30,622 nucleotides of DNA from Pigoraptor vietnamica (GCA_943704525.1 CALSCQ010001474.1:1-30622), one strand, 5' to 3'. Shown: positions 19,864-30,515, counted from the first letter of the stretch. Numbers and translations: made by a program. Notes: generated by a model from the sequence alone, not told the origin.

Positions 19864-22800
19864 ATGTTGCCGGCCATTGCGCCGACGCGAGGGTACGATG
19901 ATGCGCAAAGCGTGCCCTCGAAGGATGCGTTCAACACGTACGACTACGGCAGTTCGGCCAGCATGGCCGTGCCGAGCAGCGCACTTGTTCCGCACTCGAC
20001 CGCTGCGAGTGCGCGCCGGAGCACTTACGACGAGATGGGCGGCGGCCGCGTGTTGCAGCTCGAGTCCCGCGTGGACATCAACGAGCGCGCAAACCGGGCG
20101 CTCTTGGAAGAGACGGTGCGCATGCAGGGCGATGTGAAGCTGCGCTTTCGCCGGCACGAGGAGATGCTGAAGGAGGAGCGTGACGCGCGCGCCGTGACGG
20201 TCGACGGCCTCCGCAACGCGAACGAGCAGCTGAACAAGGTAGTCGGGCGGCTCGTGCGGCTGGAGGACAACGCGCAGATGGACTCGAAGTCGCTGGCGGC
20301 ATTCATGTCGCAGATGAAGCAGTTTGAGCGCGGCATGGTGGACTCTATCCAGGACCTCCACCTCAAGCGCACGCAGGACGCCGCGAAGATTGCGCAGGTG
20401 CAGCGCGAGTTTGACGCCGCGCGGGAGAGCTTCGAGAAGGCCCGGCAGGTGGGGTTTTGGGATCGCATGTAGTGCCGCAGAGTGCGGGTGCGATATGCAC
20501 ACACGTACGTCACCGTAATGGGCAGTTTGCGTAGTTCTCATTGCATACACGCCAGTCACGCTCGAGACTCACATTCGCGAACCCCCTACACTGGTGCACG
20601 AGCTCATCCCCGTCCCTGCCACGCGCAGTCGGACGATCGCAAGACGGCAATGCTGGTTGAGGAAATTCGCCAGCTGCGATCGCGGCTGGAGACGCAGTCC
20701 CTCGAGAGCGCCGAATTGGCCTCCGAGCTGCGCCAGCGCGTGAAGCGGCTCGAGTCTGAGAACCGCGCGTGCGTGGAAGCCCTCCGCCGCATCACCGAAC
20801 AGCAGTCGTCGTCGGACGCACAGGCGGCCGAATTCCGCGGCGAGATCAGCTCGCGCGTGGCGCAGCTCGACGGCGACTTCACGCGCATGGTGCAGAAGAA
20901 GGGCGAGGAGGACATGGCCCGCCGCTCACTCGACGAGGAGATTGCGCGGTCGATTGGAGACCTGCGGTCGGGCGTCTCGGACCAGGACAGGCGGCTGGCG
21001 GAAAGCTTTGCGGCCGTGCAGGACGCCCTCCGGGCGGCGAAGGAGTCGGAGGACGGCGAGCGCGTGCGCATGATTGAGAAGATTCGCGACGTTCTGGAGG
21101 CACAGGTGCGCCTTCGGATTTCTGTGCGTCTGAATGTGTGTGAGATTGTGTGTGTGCAAGCGATGGGGAAAGGGAGGCTCTGCTACTTGCGTGCGCGCGT
21201 TCAAAAGTCTGCGCGTGTGCACGTTCGAAGTCTGGCGCATGCCATTGACCTCACAATGTGCACATCGATCGCGCAGGGCAAGCGCCACCTCGAGAAGGAG
21301 GCGCGGCTGCGGCAGGAGGCACAGACGCGCTTTGCCGCCATGGAAAAGGCCCTCATGGACGAAAGGGACGCGCGCACACTCTTTGAAAACGAGGCGCGCC
21401 GCGAGTCGGAGAGCCGATGGAAGGCCGCTCGTGCCGACCTGGAGGTGCGTTTATCGGGGCGTTCTACTTTGCTGCATCCTGTCGCTCCCACGCTTTACGC
21501 TTTGCCGTCGTCGCTCTCGCAACGTGACGATTTGCCACTGTTGTCTCACTTCCACGATGTCCTATTGCCAGGGCGAACTGCGAGGCGTCCGCGACCAGCA
21601 GGCGGCGGCACAGGGCGGGTGGCAAGAGTCGCTCGCGCGGATCAACGACCAACTCAACGGCATCAACAGCGAATTGGACGCAACGAAGCGCGGCATGGAG
21701 ACTGTCCTGCGCGCCGAGGTGAAGGGCCGGCTGAAGGAGGAGCAGCGCATCAGTGGGCTCTTGAACGAGCTGCAGATGCGCGTGGATTCGGGCATATCGT
21801 CGGTCGACCGCACTATCCAGGACGTCGACCGTCGCCTGTCTGTCGCGGTGGAGGAGGCGCGCGCGCTGCTTCGGAGGGAGGTCACCGAGCTGGACGAGCG
21901 CCACGCGCGCGAGAGCGCGGACAATTCCGTGCGCGTGTCCGCTGTGGCGAACCGCATGCAGCGGCTAGAAGAGGACAGGGTACGTTGGGGAGATGTGCTG
22001 TGTTGTGTCGTTGTGTGCATGCATTGCGTAATATTCTTTGGGGCGTTGCGGCTGTCTCTCACACAGTTTCGCATTTGATCCGCAGACGGCGGAGATGGAG
22101 CGCACGGCCGAGTTCCAGCGGGTGTTGCGCAAGGAGACGCAGGACGCGATGGCGCAGTGGCAGGAGTTCACGCAGCAGCAACTGCGCGACGCGGAGGCCC
22201 GCTTCCAGTCGATTCCGGACAAGGTCGCAGAGATCGACGAGCGACTGGGGCTCTTCCGCGCCGAAACGACCGCCAAAATGGAGGCCGAGGCGCAGGCGCG
22301 GCAGCGAGAACTGCAACAGGCGAAGAAGGATATTGGTCGCAAGGTGTCTGCGTCCACATTCGACCAGGTGCGTCCTCGCGCCGTGCGTGGGAGTGTGTTG
22401 GTGTTGATGTTGCTGTTTCCCTTGCTCACGGATTGGTCTATCGTCCCTCCCTCGCGCAGGTCCAGACCGAGCTTCAGAGCCGCATTGCGGAGATTCAGGC
22501 GCGCCTCAACGACGTCGGCACGAGGTCGGCTCAGTGCGAGCGCGAGATCAACAACACCAAGGCACAGCTGCTTGCGCGCATCGGCACGGAGTCTGCCCTC
22601 CGCGGCGAGACGGTAATGGAGCTCAAGCGCGACCTCGTTCGCCTGCAGACGCAGAACGACGCGCTCTTGCGCCAGAGGGACGACGGCATGCTCATCGGCA
22701 ACGGAACGGCCGCCGACGCATACCGCGACGCGCGCCTGACTAATCTTGTGGGCGAGCAGGCTGGCGCGTCATCGTCTGCCCGTGGCGTGCAGCCGCTTGC

Positions 22801-23518
22801 GGCCCCCCTCGACGACATTGTGTCGGACACTCCGCGCGAGGGACCGACGCCGGACGGCGACCGCGTGATTGGCGATTTTCTGCAGGGCACGCGCACCCCC
22901 GGCGACAGCAGCCGCCCGGGCTCTGATGCGCGTCACGTGCGTGCGCCGGCGGGACCGACCGTCCTCCCACAGGACAGCATCTTCAAGCCGAAGTTCCCCG
23001 CGCCGGCTGCGCCCGTCGCTGCGTCCCCAGCACGGTCGCCGGATTGGGGCGACGAGGATAGCGCCGTTGTGCCTCCCCATGCAGCTGAAGCGCCGGCGCA
23101 CATGCGCGCGTCGTCCGGGGCGCGCGTGGACGGTCCGTCTGCCGCTGCATCACGGGGCAGCTCTCGTGGAAAGTTGTCGCATGCGGGCGACGCCGAAGAG
23201 CACCACCATGGGGCCGCTGATCACGAGCACGACCGGCACGCTGCGCGTTCTCGGGACCATTCGACGCGAGGATCTGTGCACGGCGACGAGCATGGATATG
23301 GCGCGGCGGAACGCGAAGAAGGTGAAGAGGGTGACGCGCACGCGGCACACGAAGGCGACGACGCCGACGAGTACGGCGGGCACGCGGAGGAGGAGGACGA
23401 TTACGACGGCCCGCGCGACGAATACGGTCGCCGCATCGTCGCTGATGAAGAGGCGGGCGATGGGCGAGGCAGTGCGAGTGGGAAGGAGGACAGGGGAGAA
23501 GAGGAGGAGGAGGCCTAA
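19864..23518 (+). CDS. Large coiled-coil protein with acidic tail
   Basis: Six exons, all joined in phase 0: 19864-20448, 20629-21105, 21277-21444, 21572-21979, 22086-22367, 22460-23518. They give 992 aa. Residues about 60-735 are almost continuous heptad-like coiled coil rich in Glu, Arg, Gln and Leu, for example LQLESRVDINERANRALLEE and MLKEERDARAVTVDGL. After that come a low-complexity Pro/Ser/Ala region and a very acidic His- and Glu-rich tail (about 890-992) ending EEEEEA. I do not recognise the family. Its N-terminal segment looks conserved rather than repetitive. Plausible roles are a cytoskeletal, basal-body or axonemal scaffold, by composition and by neighbourhood. It shares a divergent promoter region with the LRR gene. 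The first Met is taken at the start of the open frame; MAAD at 19844 lies in another frame. Confidence 0.85.
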
Positions 23519-23897
23519 AATTGTCAACGATGTTGAAACTAAGATATGACACAGACTCCCTCGGAAAATTTCGTCTGCGTGGCGCATCGTTTTGCCGTGT
23601 CTCGCGTGTCGCCCCATTGCGTTGTCCTTCCGCTTGCGTTATTTCATCACTGCTGCAGCGTGCGTTGCGATAAACGGCAACCGATTGAAAAAAAGGCGTC
23701 TTGCATGTGTTCCACGGAATAATATACCCGTCCGCTGGGCAGGCATGCAAAACAAACCAAAACAACAACAACACATAGCTGCAGCGGGTTCGCCATCGTG
23801 AGCACAGCACACATGCATTGGTTCCGACGACCGCGTCCCGCACGGTGCGTCAAACTTTTATCTTCATGTATCCAGAACCAACTGACATGGTCTTCTG
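23519..23897. other. Convergent intergenic region coiled-coil / poly(A) polymerase
   Basis: This 379-base region lies between two stop codons. It has a CAAAAC/CAACAA-rich stretch (23750-23775) and an imperfect inverted pair GTTGC...GCAAC (23663-23680). No gene is seen. Confidence 0.6.
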
Positions 23898-26800
23898 TCA
23901 CCGGCGCCCAGCCGTGTCAATTCGCGACCGCTTCGCTGCCTTCGCACCAAACGACGACTGTCGCTTTCTGTGAACGCTCCTTCCACCGCCGCCACCGCCC
24001 CCGCCACTCGTCCCATCCGCCTCATCTGCCCCGTCCGACCCCTCGTGCGTGCCACCGTCCATTTCGTCCGTGGCAGGCACATTGCTCGCAGCGGCCGCAT
24101 CCACGCGGGGACCCCAGTTGTCGTGGACCCAAGAGCGAAACACGACCACGTCCGATTCGATGCGGAGAATGCGCGATAGCACAGGAGGGCCACTGTGGAC
24201 GCCGCGCTCGCGCCAGTCGTGCGCGGCGGTAATTTCGCCCGTGAGCGTGTCGAAGCCATGCCGAAATGCCTGCCGCACGTGTGCGATCGCAAACGAATTG
24301 CGGCTGATGTCGTTGTCTGCAAAGGACCGCGGCACATGCGATGAGCACGCAATGCACCAGTCGCAGCTGATTATCCCATTCGCAGCTGATTAGCGACCGT
24401 TTTTCACATTACGCACCAGGGTTGTGCGGATCTTCAATGGCCAAGAGCGTCGGCTTGAATTGGTCGAACCAACCCCGCGAAGACTGCGGATCGACGAACC
24501 AGTATCGGTGAGCTGGGCAACAGCATGACACGCCCCGTTCCCCCTTGCTTGACAAATACAACGGACCAATCACCTTTGGAAAGTAGCTCCCCCCATTGCG
24601 GACGGAGATGCCCGTCTTGATATAGTTGAAATCTTTGCCGTACAGCTCAAAAAACTCGATCAGAGCAACGCCGAGGTTTGGCGGATGCGACTGCGGCGGA
24701 AGGCGGCGATTGCGCGGTTGCATCTGCGCGCACGCCAAAAAACAGCCCATTATCAGCAAAGTAGCTCACAACAACGCCCAGACAGTGCCAACACACAAAC
24801 GCACAACGGTGACATCTCAACCGAAGGCAACGAACCTGCAAGAAGCTGGCAATCATGAGGAGAAGGCTGTAGGACCCGAGACCGCCCGTGAAGACCTCGT
24901 TGAGCGCTCGCTGCGACAGATACTGCTTGAGGACGTAAGCCAGCGGGAGGAAGGCAGAATGTTTTCGAATCTGCGGAAAACAATTATAGAATCGTGAGCC
25001 AATATTCGCGAGAAAGACGGGACCGCAACCGCGACGACACCCACTTCGTTCTTGACAAATTCGGCGGCCGCGGGGCCGTTCGGGAGATTGAAGCCAATGT
25101 CGACGGGGACATTGGAAGTGGCGTCCACAAATTTGATGATGGGGACCTGCATGAACCGAAGCTCGCTCAGCCACATAACCAGGGGCGCTGTACCAGGGAC
25201 AATGCAAAATCCCGGAGGCACATGCGGACCAAAGGCCAGGAGGGTCGAGACAGCACATTGGACGGCAGCGCGCGACGGCAGGGACGCAACTCACCCTCGC
25301 TTTGTCGATGACCTTGATAGACTTTACGATGCCGCTCTCCTCGAGGGCGCGCGCGAGTGTCTTGAGCGGCGGTGCTTCCCATTGGCCGTACACCACGAGG
25401 TCCACGTCACTGGGCAACAGAAAAATGAAAGAAAGTTCGGTGGTGCGCTGGCACAAAAAAGCGGCCGTAAAAAGACATACAAATTCAACCGAACAAAGTG
25501 GAGTGGGCAGGCGAACGGCACTTGGGATAGAAATGCACCGCAACGATGCCCAAGTGCGATGTGAAGTCCCACCTTGTTGGCAGATAGAGGCCCGTCTCGA
25601 AGCTTCCAAACGCATTCACCTGCGCACGCAGTGCCATTGGATACTTTCAGAACGAGGAATACGGAAAACGCAACGGCAACGCCAAAAATCGGAGAGGCGA
25701 TCAAGCACGTGCTCACGCGTGCCTACCTCTGCGCCGGGCCAGACGCTCTTGACCGTTTGGCGGACGCGCTCGACAATTTCCATGCGCATCAGATGCTCCG
25801 CCTTTGTCGGGCGAATGTACGCGACAAAGTCCTCGATCTGCTCATGCAGTCTGCGCCGCGTGCAAGGAACGTGCAAAGTCAGCCCAGAACGACGGGAGAT
25901 AGAGGCAAACCGGGCCTGACAGCAAGTACACAACACACATTCGCGCAAAGACATGGGCCAGGATGAACCAGGTCAGTGGCTAAGCGGGCGTGGCAACGCG
26001 TGCAACCCCAGACACTCACGCAAGGCATGGATCCTCCGAGTATTCCCGCCGCACCCAAGGCAGCGCCTTCGCCTCCCGAGCGCGTATCCGCGCGTCCACG
26101 GGCGTCTCCGTCGCGCGCCGCTTCGCCTTTGCCGCGTCCTCATCCCCGCCGAGCGGAATAAACTCGTCCACAGTGAAGGGCAGTGGCGTGCGCGTGCCAG
26201 ACGCCGGCGCAGCTGACGACGCTTCCCCCTCGGAAGCTTCTGCCGCCTTCGTCGCCGCTCCGTCTCCGACCTCCGCCGGCTCACTCTTGCCACTGTCTGC
26301 TGCCGACGCCGCTTCGCCCGCTGGCACCTCCCCGTCGCCACGCGCAGTTCGTGCGAGCATCCTCTGGTGCCGTTTGCCGGCAACGTGCTCGGCCATGTTG
26401 CCGTCCTGGACCAGCGCACCGCACAGGTCGCACGCGACCGGCGTCGGCGCCTTTCGCTTCGCGGCCGTTTGCTGCGCCTGGCGACTCATGGCGGCCAGCG
26501 CCTCGCGAGTGCCTCCGTGTGCGGCCACCAGCTGCTCAAACACGCCGACCCACTCGACAAGCCACGGGCTCAGCTGCTCAAACGCGAGATGATGCCCGAC
26601 CGAAAACCGCTTGTCGCGCTGGTGGCGCCGCTTCTTGTCCTTCTTCCCCTTCTTGTGGTCGGTGCGCGGCGGATCATCAAACGGCGAAGAGCGCGCGCGC
26701 GAGTGCCGCCGTCTCTCGTTGAAGAACAAGCCCTCGTCGTCCTCCCACTCCTCCCACTCCTCCCAGTCGCGTGGGCGCAAATCGCGACGCCGCTTTCGGT

Positions 26801-27050
26801 CCTTCCCGCTGTCCTGTCCAAGCGCGATGCCGCCGCGACGGAAGCCCCGCGCCCCGCGAAGAGGAAGTGTGACGAATGTGCGCGCACTGAAATGGCCGAC
26901 GGCCGCAGCGATGGATGGTGGCGGGAGGGCCCCTGCGCGAGTGGTCGAGTAGATGCGGCCTAACGCGCTCGCTTGAAACGAGCGATGAAACGGACCACGC
27001 GCAGCCGCCAACAGAATGCGAGGGGCACTCAGTCCGCGCACATGGAACAT
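23898..27050 (-). CDS. TENT4: TRF4/TENT4-like non-canonical poly(A) polymerase
   Basis: Nine exons: 27050-26020, 25850-25727, 25619-25573, 25409-25295, 25146-25045, 24970-24836, 24723-24574, 24483-24417, 24316-23898. They give 729 aa. Catalytic core: LHEQIEDFVAYIRPT, nucleotidyltransferase GS (390-391) with Asp402 and Asp404 in SDVDLVVYG, third Asp455 in VDIGFN, then PAP-associated domain NEVFTGGLGSYSLLLM, FFELYGKDFNYIKTGI, LAIEDPHNP-DNDISRNSF. Such enzymes add 3' tails to RNA for decay or stabilisation. Unusual N-terminus: residues 1-79 have no acidic residue and many Arg/Ala/Ser (MFHVRGLSAPRILLAAARGP), like a mitochondrial presequence. An RNA-binding-like basic stretch (KKGKKDKKRRHQRDKR) and a C2H2 finger (Cys207, Cys210, His222, His228, matrin/U1-C type) follow. 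The C-terminus has a nuclear-signal-like basic patch. An in-frame upstream Met exists at 27236. Confidence 0.94.
24361..24392. repeat. 13-bp direct repeat in poly(A) polymerase intron
   Basis: TCGCAGCTGATTA occurs at 24361-24373 and again at 24380-24392, inside the intron between exons 8 and 9. Confidence 0.9.
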
Positions 27051-27433
27051 AAGCGACGCATGCGGACGACGGCCCTTCCAATCGTAACCGACCGATGATG
27101 AGCTCCACTTGGTCACACGAGGACTTGGCCACAAGCGGATCCCCCTCAGTACTGACGCACGCGTGTGTGCGCACTGTCGCCACTCCTTTGTCACAGAGAG
27201 CGAAAGCTGGCAGCAAACGAACGAGCGCTTTCGCAACGGCGTGCGGCCTTATCCACTATTCGCGGGGTGTGCCACATTCTGTCCGGTACTCTTGCATTGA
27301 AGTAGCCTTCTTTTCACTGCAAAAAATTGGACCCTTTCCAGTTCAGGGAATGATCCACCCTACGTGAAACGGTCATCAACCAGTGTTTCAGACGGCGCAA
27401 GTGGTGTGTGGCACTCTGCTGTGCTCTTCAGCA

Positions 27434-27475
27434 ACTTCTTGCTACGCGCGAGTACAGCCCCATGGGGTTCCATAG
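27434..27475 (-). pseudogene. Degenerate copy of glyoxalase exon 4 end
   Basis: Plus-strand CTTCTTGC, then CGAGTACAGCCCCATGGGG, resembles the end of the real exon at about 27562-27598 (CTTCTTGC, CGAGTACAGTCCCATGCAG). Read on the minus strand it codes NPMGLYSR, beside the functional NCMGLYSCG, with a stop soon after. It lies about 130 bases downstream of the gene and looks like a partial duplication or remnant. Confidence 0.5.
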
Positions 27476-27524
27476 GGCGCAACACACAGTATGCCCTATG
27501 GTGAGAGTGTGTTGGGCCCTATGG
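27470..27524. repeat. 18-bp inverted repeat (hairpin-forming)
   Basis: CCATAGGGCGCAACACAC (27470-27487) pairs with GTGTGTTGGGCCCTATGG (27507-27524) at 17 of 18 positions. The 19-base loop contains a third CCCTATGG. The RNA of either strand could form a strong stem. It sits 30-90 bases past the glyoxalase stop, so it could act in its 3' end. Confidence 0.75.
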
Positions 27525-27557
27525 CGAAACACAGAATGCTTCAGACGACGGCTTGCT

Positions 27558-28595
27558 TTACTCCTTCTTGCCGCACGAGTACAGTCCCATGCAGTTCCCC
27601 TCCGTGTCCTTGAACTGGGCGAGGTGGCCGATCTTGTCGTCTTCGCCAATGCGCGTCTTGCCCTTCAGCTGCACGCCTGCGCGGCGAACAAACGCCGTTC
27701 AGTGCCGAGCAGTCGCAGGAGAAGGTAACAGGGCACGGTGAGCCGACAGACACTTCCCGCGAGTTTGCCAATTGTTCGGAGAAGTTGCGTGTGAAAAGAG
27801 TGTGTGGTCGCAGTCTAGCTGAGCAGTGTAACACGGCGGCCCGCCCGCACCCACCGCCGGCAGCCTCAATCTTCCTCAGCGAGGCCTCAATGTCAGCCAC
27901 TTGGACGTACACCCACGGGTACGGCAGCGTGGCGATCGACTTGACCACCGTGAGGCCGCCGTTGACCTTGTACACTGCGCGCGTAACAGGCGCCAGTCAC
28001 TTTGTGTTGCGCACAGCGTCAAACGGATGAAAAAATGCAGTGCCGCAATGCACGCGCACGTACTCGCACATGCGACACAGTCTCGACATATAAACGCAGC
28101 GCGACAATGCACACGCACGTACTCGCACATGCGACACAGTCTCGACATATAAATGCAGCGCGACAATGCACACGCACGTACTCGCACATGCGACACAGTC
28201 TCGACATATAAATGCAGCGCGACAATGCACACGCACGTACAGTCTCGACAAAAAAACGCACGCACTTTTGTTGTGGGTATTGTAGACGGCATACTCGGGG
28301 CCAAAAGGAGTGAACGTCCAGCCGAAGAGGTCGCCGTAAAACTTCTGGGCGCGCGCGATGTCCTGTGGAGGAATAACTGGAGTGAGACGGGCTGAAAAAC
28401 ACATAGCGTGACACGGCAGTGAGTCGCCCTTTGGGAATCCGAGTACGTCGATGCACACAACACACACGCACCCACCGTGACAGGGATATCGACGTGGCAC
28501 AGGCCGTGGTTTCCAGCCTCCAAATTGCAGTGCTCGTCCCCGTCCTTGCAGTCCTCGCGCGGGCGCTTACGCTCCATGTCCTCCTGGCCCGACAT
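27558..28595 (-). CDS. Glyoxalase / VOC-fold protein
   Basis: Four exons: 28595-28476, 28362-28266, 27974-27855, 27676-27558. They give 151 aa. After a charged 30-residue N-terminus (MSGQEDMERKRPRED) one VOC domain follows. It has a first strand with His34 in CHVDIPV, DIARAQKFYGDLFGWTF, YPWVYVQVADIEASLRKIEAAGG, and the closing strand HLAQFKDTEGNCMGLYS. This is the layout of small bacterial-type glyoxalase/bleomycin-resistance-fold proteins. Metal use and substrate cannot be read from the sequence. The bacterial-like form, with eukaryotic introns, could reflect old lateral transfer (inference). The codon split over exons 2 and 3 becomes Met73. Confidence 0.9.
28034..28256. repeat. 59-bp tandem repeat in glyoxalase intron 2
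   Basis: About 3.7 copies of a 59-base unit lie in the intron 27975-28265. The anchor TCTCGACATA recurs at 28081, 28140 and 28199. Each unit carries GCGACAATGCACACGCACG, ACTCGCACATGCGACACAG and TATAAA-type words. The first copy is diverged and the last has an internal deletion. Because 59 is not a multiple of three, the unit is read in rotating frames. Confidence 0.93.
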
Positions 28596-28722
28596 TCTCC
28601 GCCTTTTGCTCTCTTTCTCCCTTTCGCGACGTGACTTGCTTCTGTTTACGCGGTTGGCTTTTGTCTCAAAGAGCCACTTTTCGTTCGTCTTGGTGCTCGC
28701 CACGTGCGTGCGTGTGTGTGTG

Positions 28723-28757
<35 letters not shown>

Positions 28758-29094
28758 CTGTGAATGGGGACTGACAGTCACTGACACCCACGCACTCGGC
28801 AAGCGAGATGATTGGCTGGCCGTCCAATCATGTTGCCACGCGAAGGACACCTTGCTTGGCCCCCCTTTTTTTTTCTTTTTCTTTTTTTTTTTTTGCTCCC
28901 GCCATAATTTTTCCCTGCTTTGTGCTTCGCTGACCAATGTTTCAACGGCGCCACACACGATAACGGCACCTGTTCCAGCGCCCTTTTTTAATGCACTGGC
29001 ATGTACAATAGCCCCGCAAAGCGTGTGTGTGACCACGTGCAGGGCCGAATGCACGGACTGGCGCCCGCGCCGCCGTGCCAAACGCCAACCACAT
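28596..29094. other. Intergenic region glyoxalase / CCT2
   Basis: This 499-base region is upstream of the glyoxalase start and downstream of the CCT2 stop. It holds a GT microsatellite (28706-28760) and a T-rich tract with C interruptions (28866-28895). No gene is seen. Confidence 0.65.
28706..28760 (+). repeat. GT microsatellite upstream of glyoxalase gene
   Basis: A GT run with one GCGT interruption lies about 110 bases upstream of the glyoxalase start codon. Confidence 0.95.
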
Positions 29095-30423
29095 TTACTC
29101 CTGTCCGCGTTTCCTGAAAGGAGAAGGATTTGCAGCGTCAGCAAACACTCTCTCGCGCGCAGAGCACATGCAGAGACGACACACGCACACGCACTGAGGC
29201 ACAAGCTACCGAGACACTCACCGCGGGGCAGACTTGAGAATGTCGTCCACGCGGAGGATCATCTCGGCGGCCTCCGACGCAGACACGAGCACCTGGAACT
29301 TGACCTTGTACGACTCGGTGATACCAAGGTCCACCATGTCACCAATGGCGCCGCGGTACATGTCTGGACGACAGGGAGGGCTACGATGAGACACTCGCCA
29401 CTCTTTGCGCACGGAACGAAGACAGTGCACGAAATGGTGCACGTCAGACACCCACCGAGGCCAGCCGTCGTCTTGCCCTCGTTGTGCGCCGCGCGCAGCT
29501 GCGACACAAGCTCGCTGCTGTCATAGCCCGCGTTGTCCGCAATGATCGTCGGAATCTGCCGAGCAATCGGAAAGAGATGTGAGTCGCTAGGAGGGACGTG
29601 CAGTCGAGAGAGGAAGTGTGGGCATGCTGCGTGGGCGACAAGAGGGCAACCGCGACCAACGCACCTGGCGGAGGGCGCGCGCAAAGGCCTCAATCGCCGT
29701 CGCCTCCTTGCCGGGCGTACGCGCGGCAAGCTTGTCGATCGCGTTGGCCATGAGCATCTCGGAGCAGCCGCCGCCGTACACGGTGCGCGTCTCCTTCACC
29801 GTCTGCGACAGCACGCAGAGCGCGTCGTGGAGGGACCGCTCGGCCTCGTCGAGGATCTGCGAGTGAACGAGGTGAAGCATGAGGCGAAAGCAAGAACAGC
29901 AAAGACATGAATATGAGCAAGCGGGCGTGCGTGCAAGCGTGCGCGAGAGCGGCAGGACGCACCTGCTGGGTGGCGCCGCGGAGGACGACCGTGCACGCCT
30001 CGCCGAGCGCAACGCCCGAAAAGCGGATCATGCGGTCCTCGCCAATCATGACTTCCTCAATCAGCTTGCAGTGGCCCAGGCGCACGAGCTCGGGGTGCTC
30101 GAACGTGCTCACAATCTCACCGCCAGTGACGAGCGCAAGACGCTCAATGCCTGCACAGACAACCAAAACGTCACAAACGGCGCAACACTCGGCGACCACG
30201 ATGGCACAGACCATTCTAGTGCAATCACACAAAGCTGCCTAGGCGCGATACATTCGCCATATGCGACACTGCTCGACCACCCACCGTTGAAGTCGGCGTG
30301 CTCGATGGCCATGACGTTGGCGTCCGCAAAGAGCTGTTCCGGGTAATTGTAGATGAGCTGGCGGTTGACGAAGCAGTTGATGCTGTGCTTGAGAATGTTC
30401 TCGACCTTCCGCTTCATCTTGTC
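29095..30423 (-). CDS. CCT2: T-complex protein 1 subunit beta, C-terminal part
   Basis: Six exons visible: 30423-30285, 30150-29963, 29856-29665, 29555-29456, 29363-29222, 29113-29095. They give the last 259 aa of a protein usually about 535 long. The 5' exons lie beyond the window. Diagnostic CCT-beta blocks: [151 protein letters not shown]. The protein is one subunit of the cytosolic TRiC/CCT chaperonin ring that folds actin and tubulin. The GGG of [10 protein letters not shown] and the following helix belong to the conserved equatorial ATPase domain. The last exon codes only RKRGQE. Confidence 0.97.
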
Positions 30424-30515
30424 CTGCGAATTTTGAAGAAAGAGAACGCGCTCAGAAGACAGGCTCACAAATGCACTGCACGTACTTGGTGGTATCAACA
30501 TGCACATGCACACAT

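Larger units (their letters stand above)
27051..27557. other. Intergenic region with duplicated exon end and hairpin
   Basis: This 507-base region is upstream of the poly(A) polymerase start and downstream of the glyoxalase stop, both on the minus strand. It holds a degenerate copy of the glyoxalase terminal exon (27434-27475) and an 18-base inverted repeat (27470-27524). Otherwise nothing is recognised. Confidence 0.65.

Noticed and set aside
19774-20559. 261-residue minus-strand open frame opposite the coiled-coil gene
   Set aside because: It mirrors exon 1 of the coiled-coil gene. Its Leu/His/Arg-rich composition is that of a shadow frame and it has no homology signal.
23663-23680. GTTGC...GCAAC pair as a third X-box
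   Set aside because: The half-sites are too far apart for the X-box form and lie between two convergent 3' ends, not in a promoter.
22983-23843. 286-residue minus-strand Arg-rich frame
   Set aside because: It is antisense to the acidic tail of the coiled-coil gene; the Arg richness is the complement of Glu/Asp codons.
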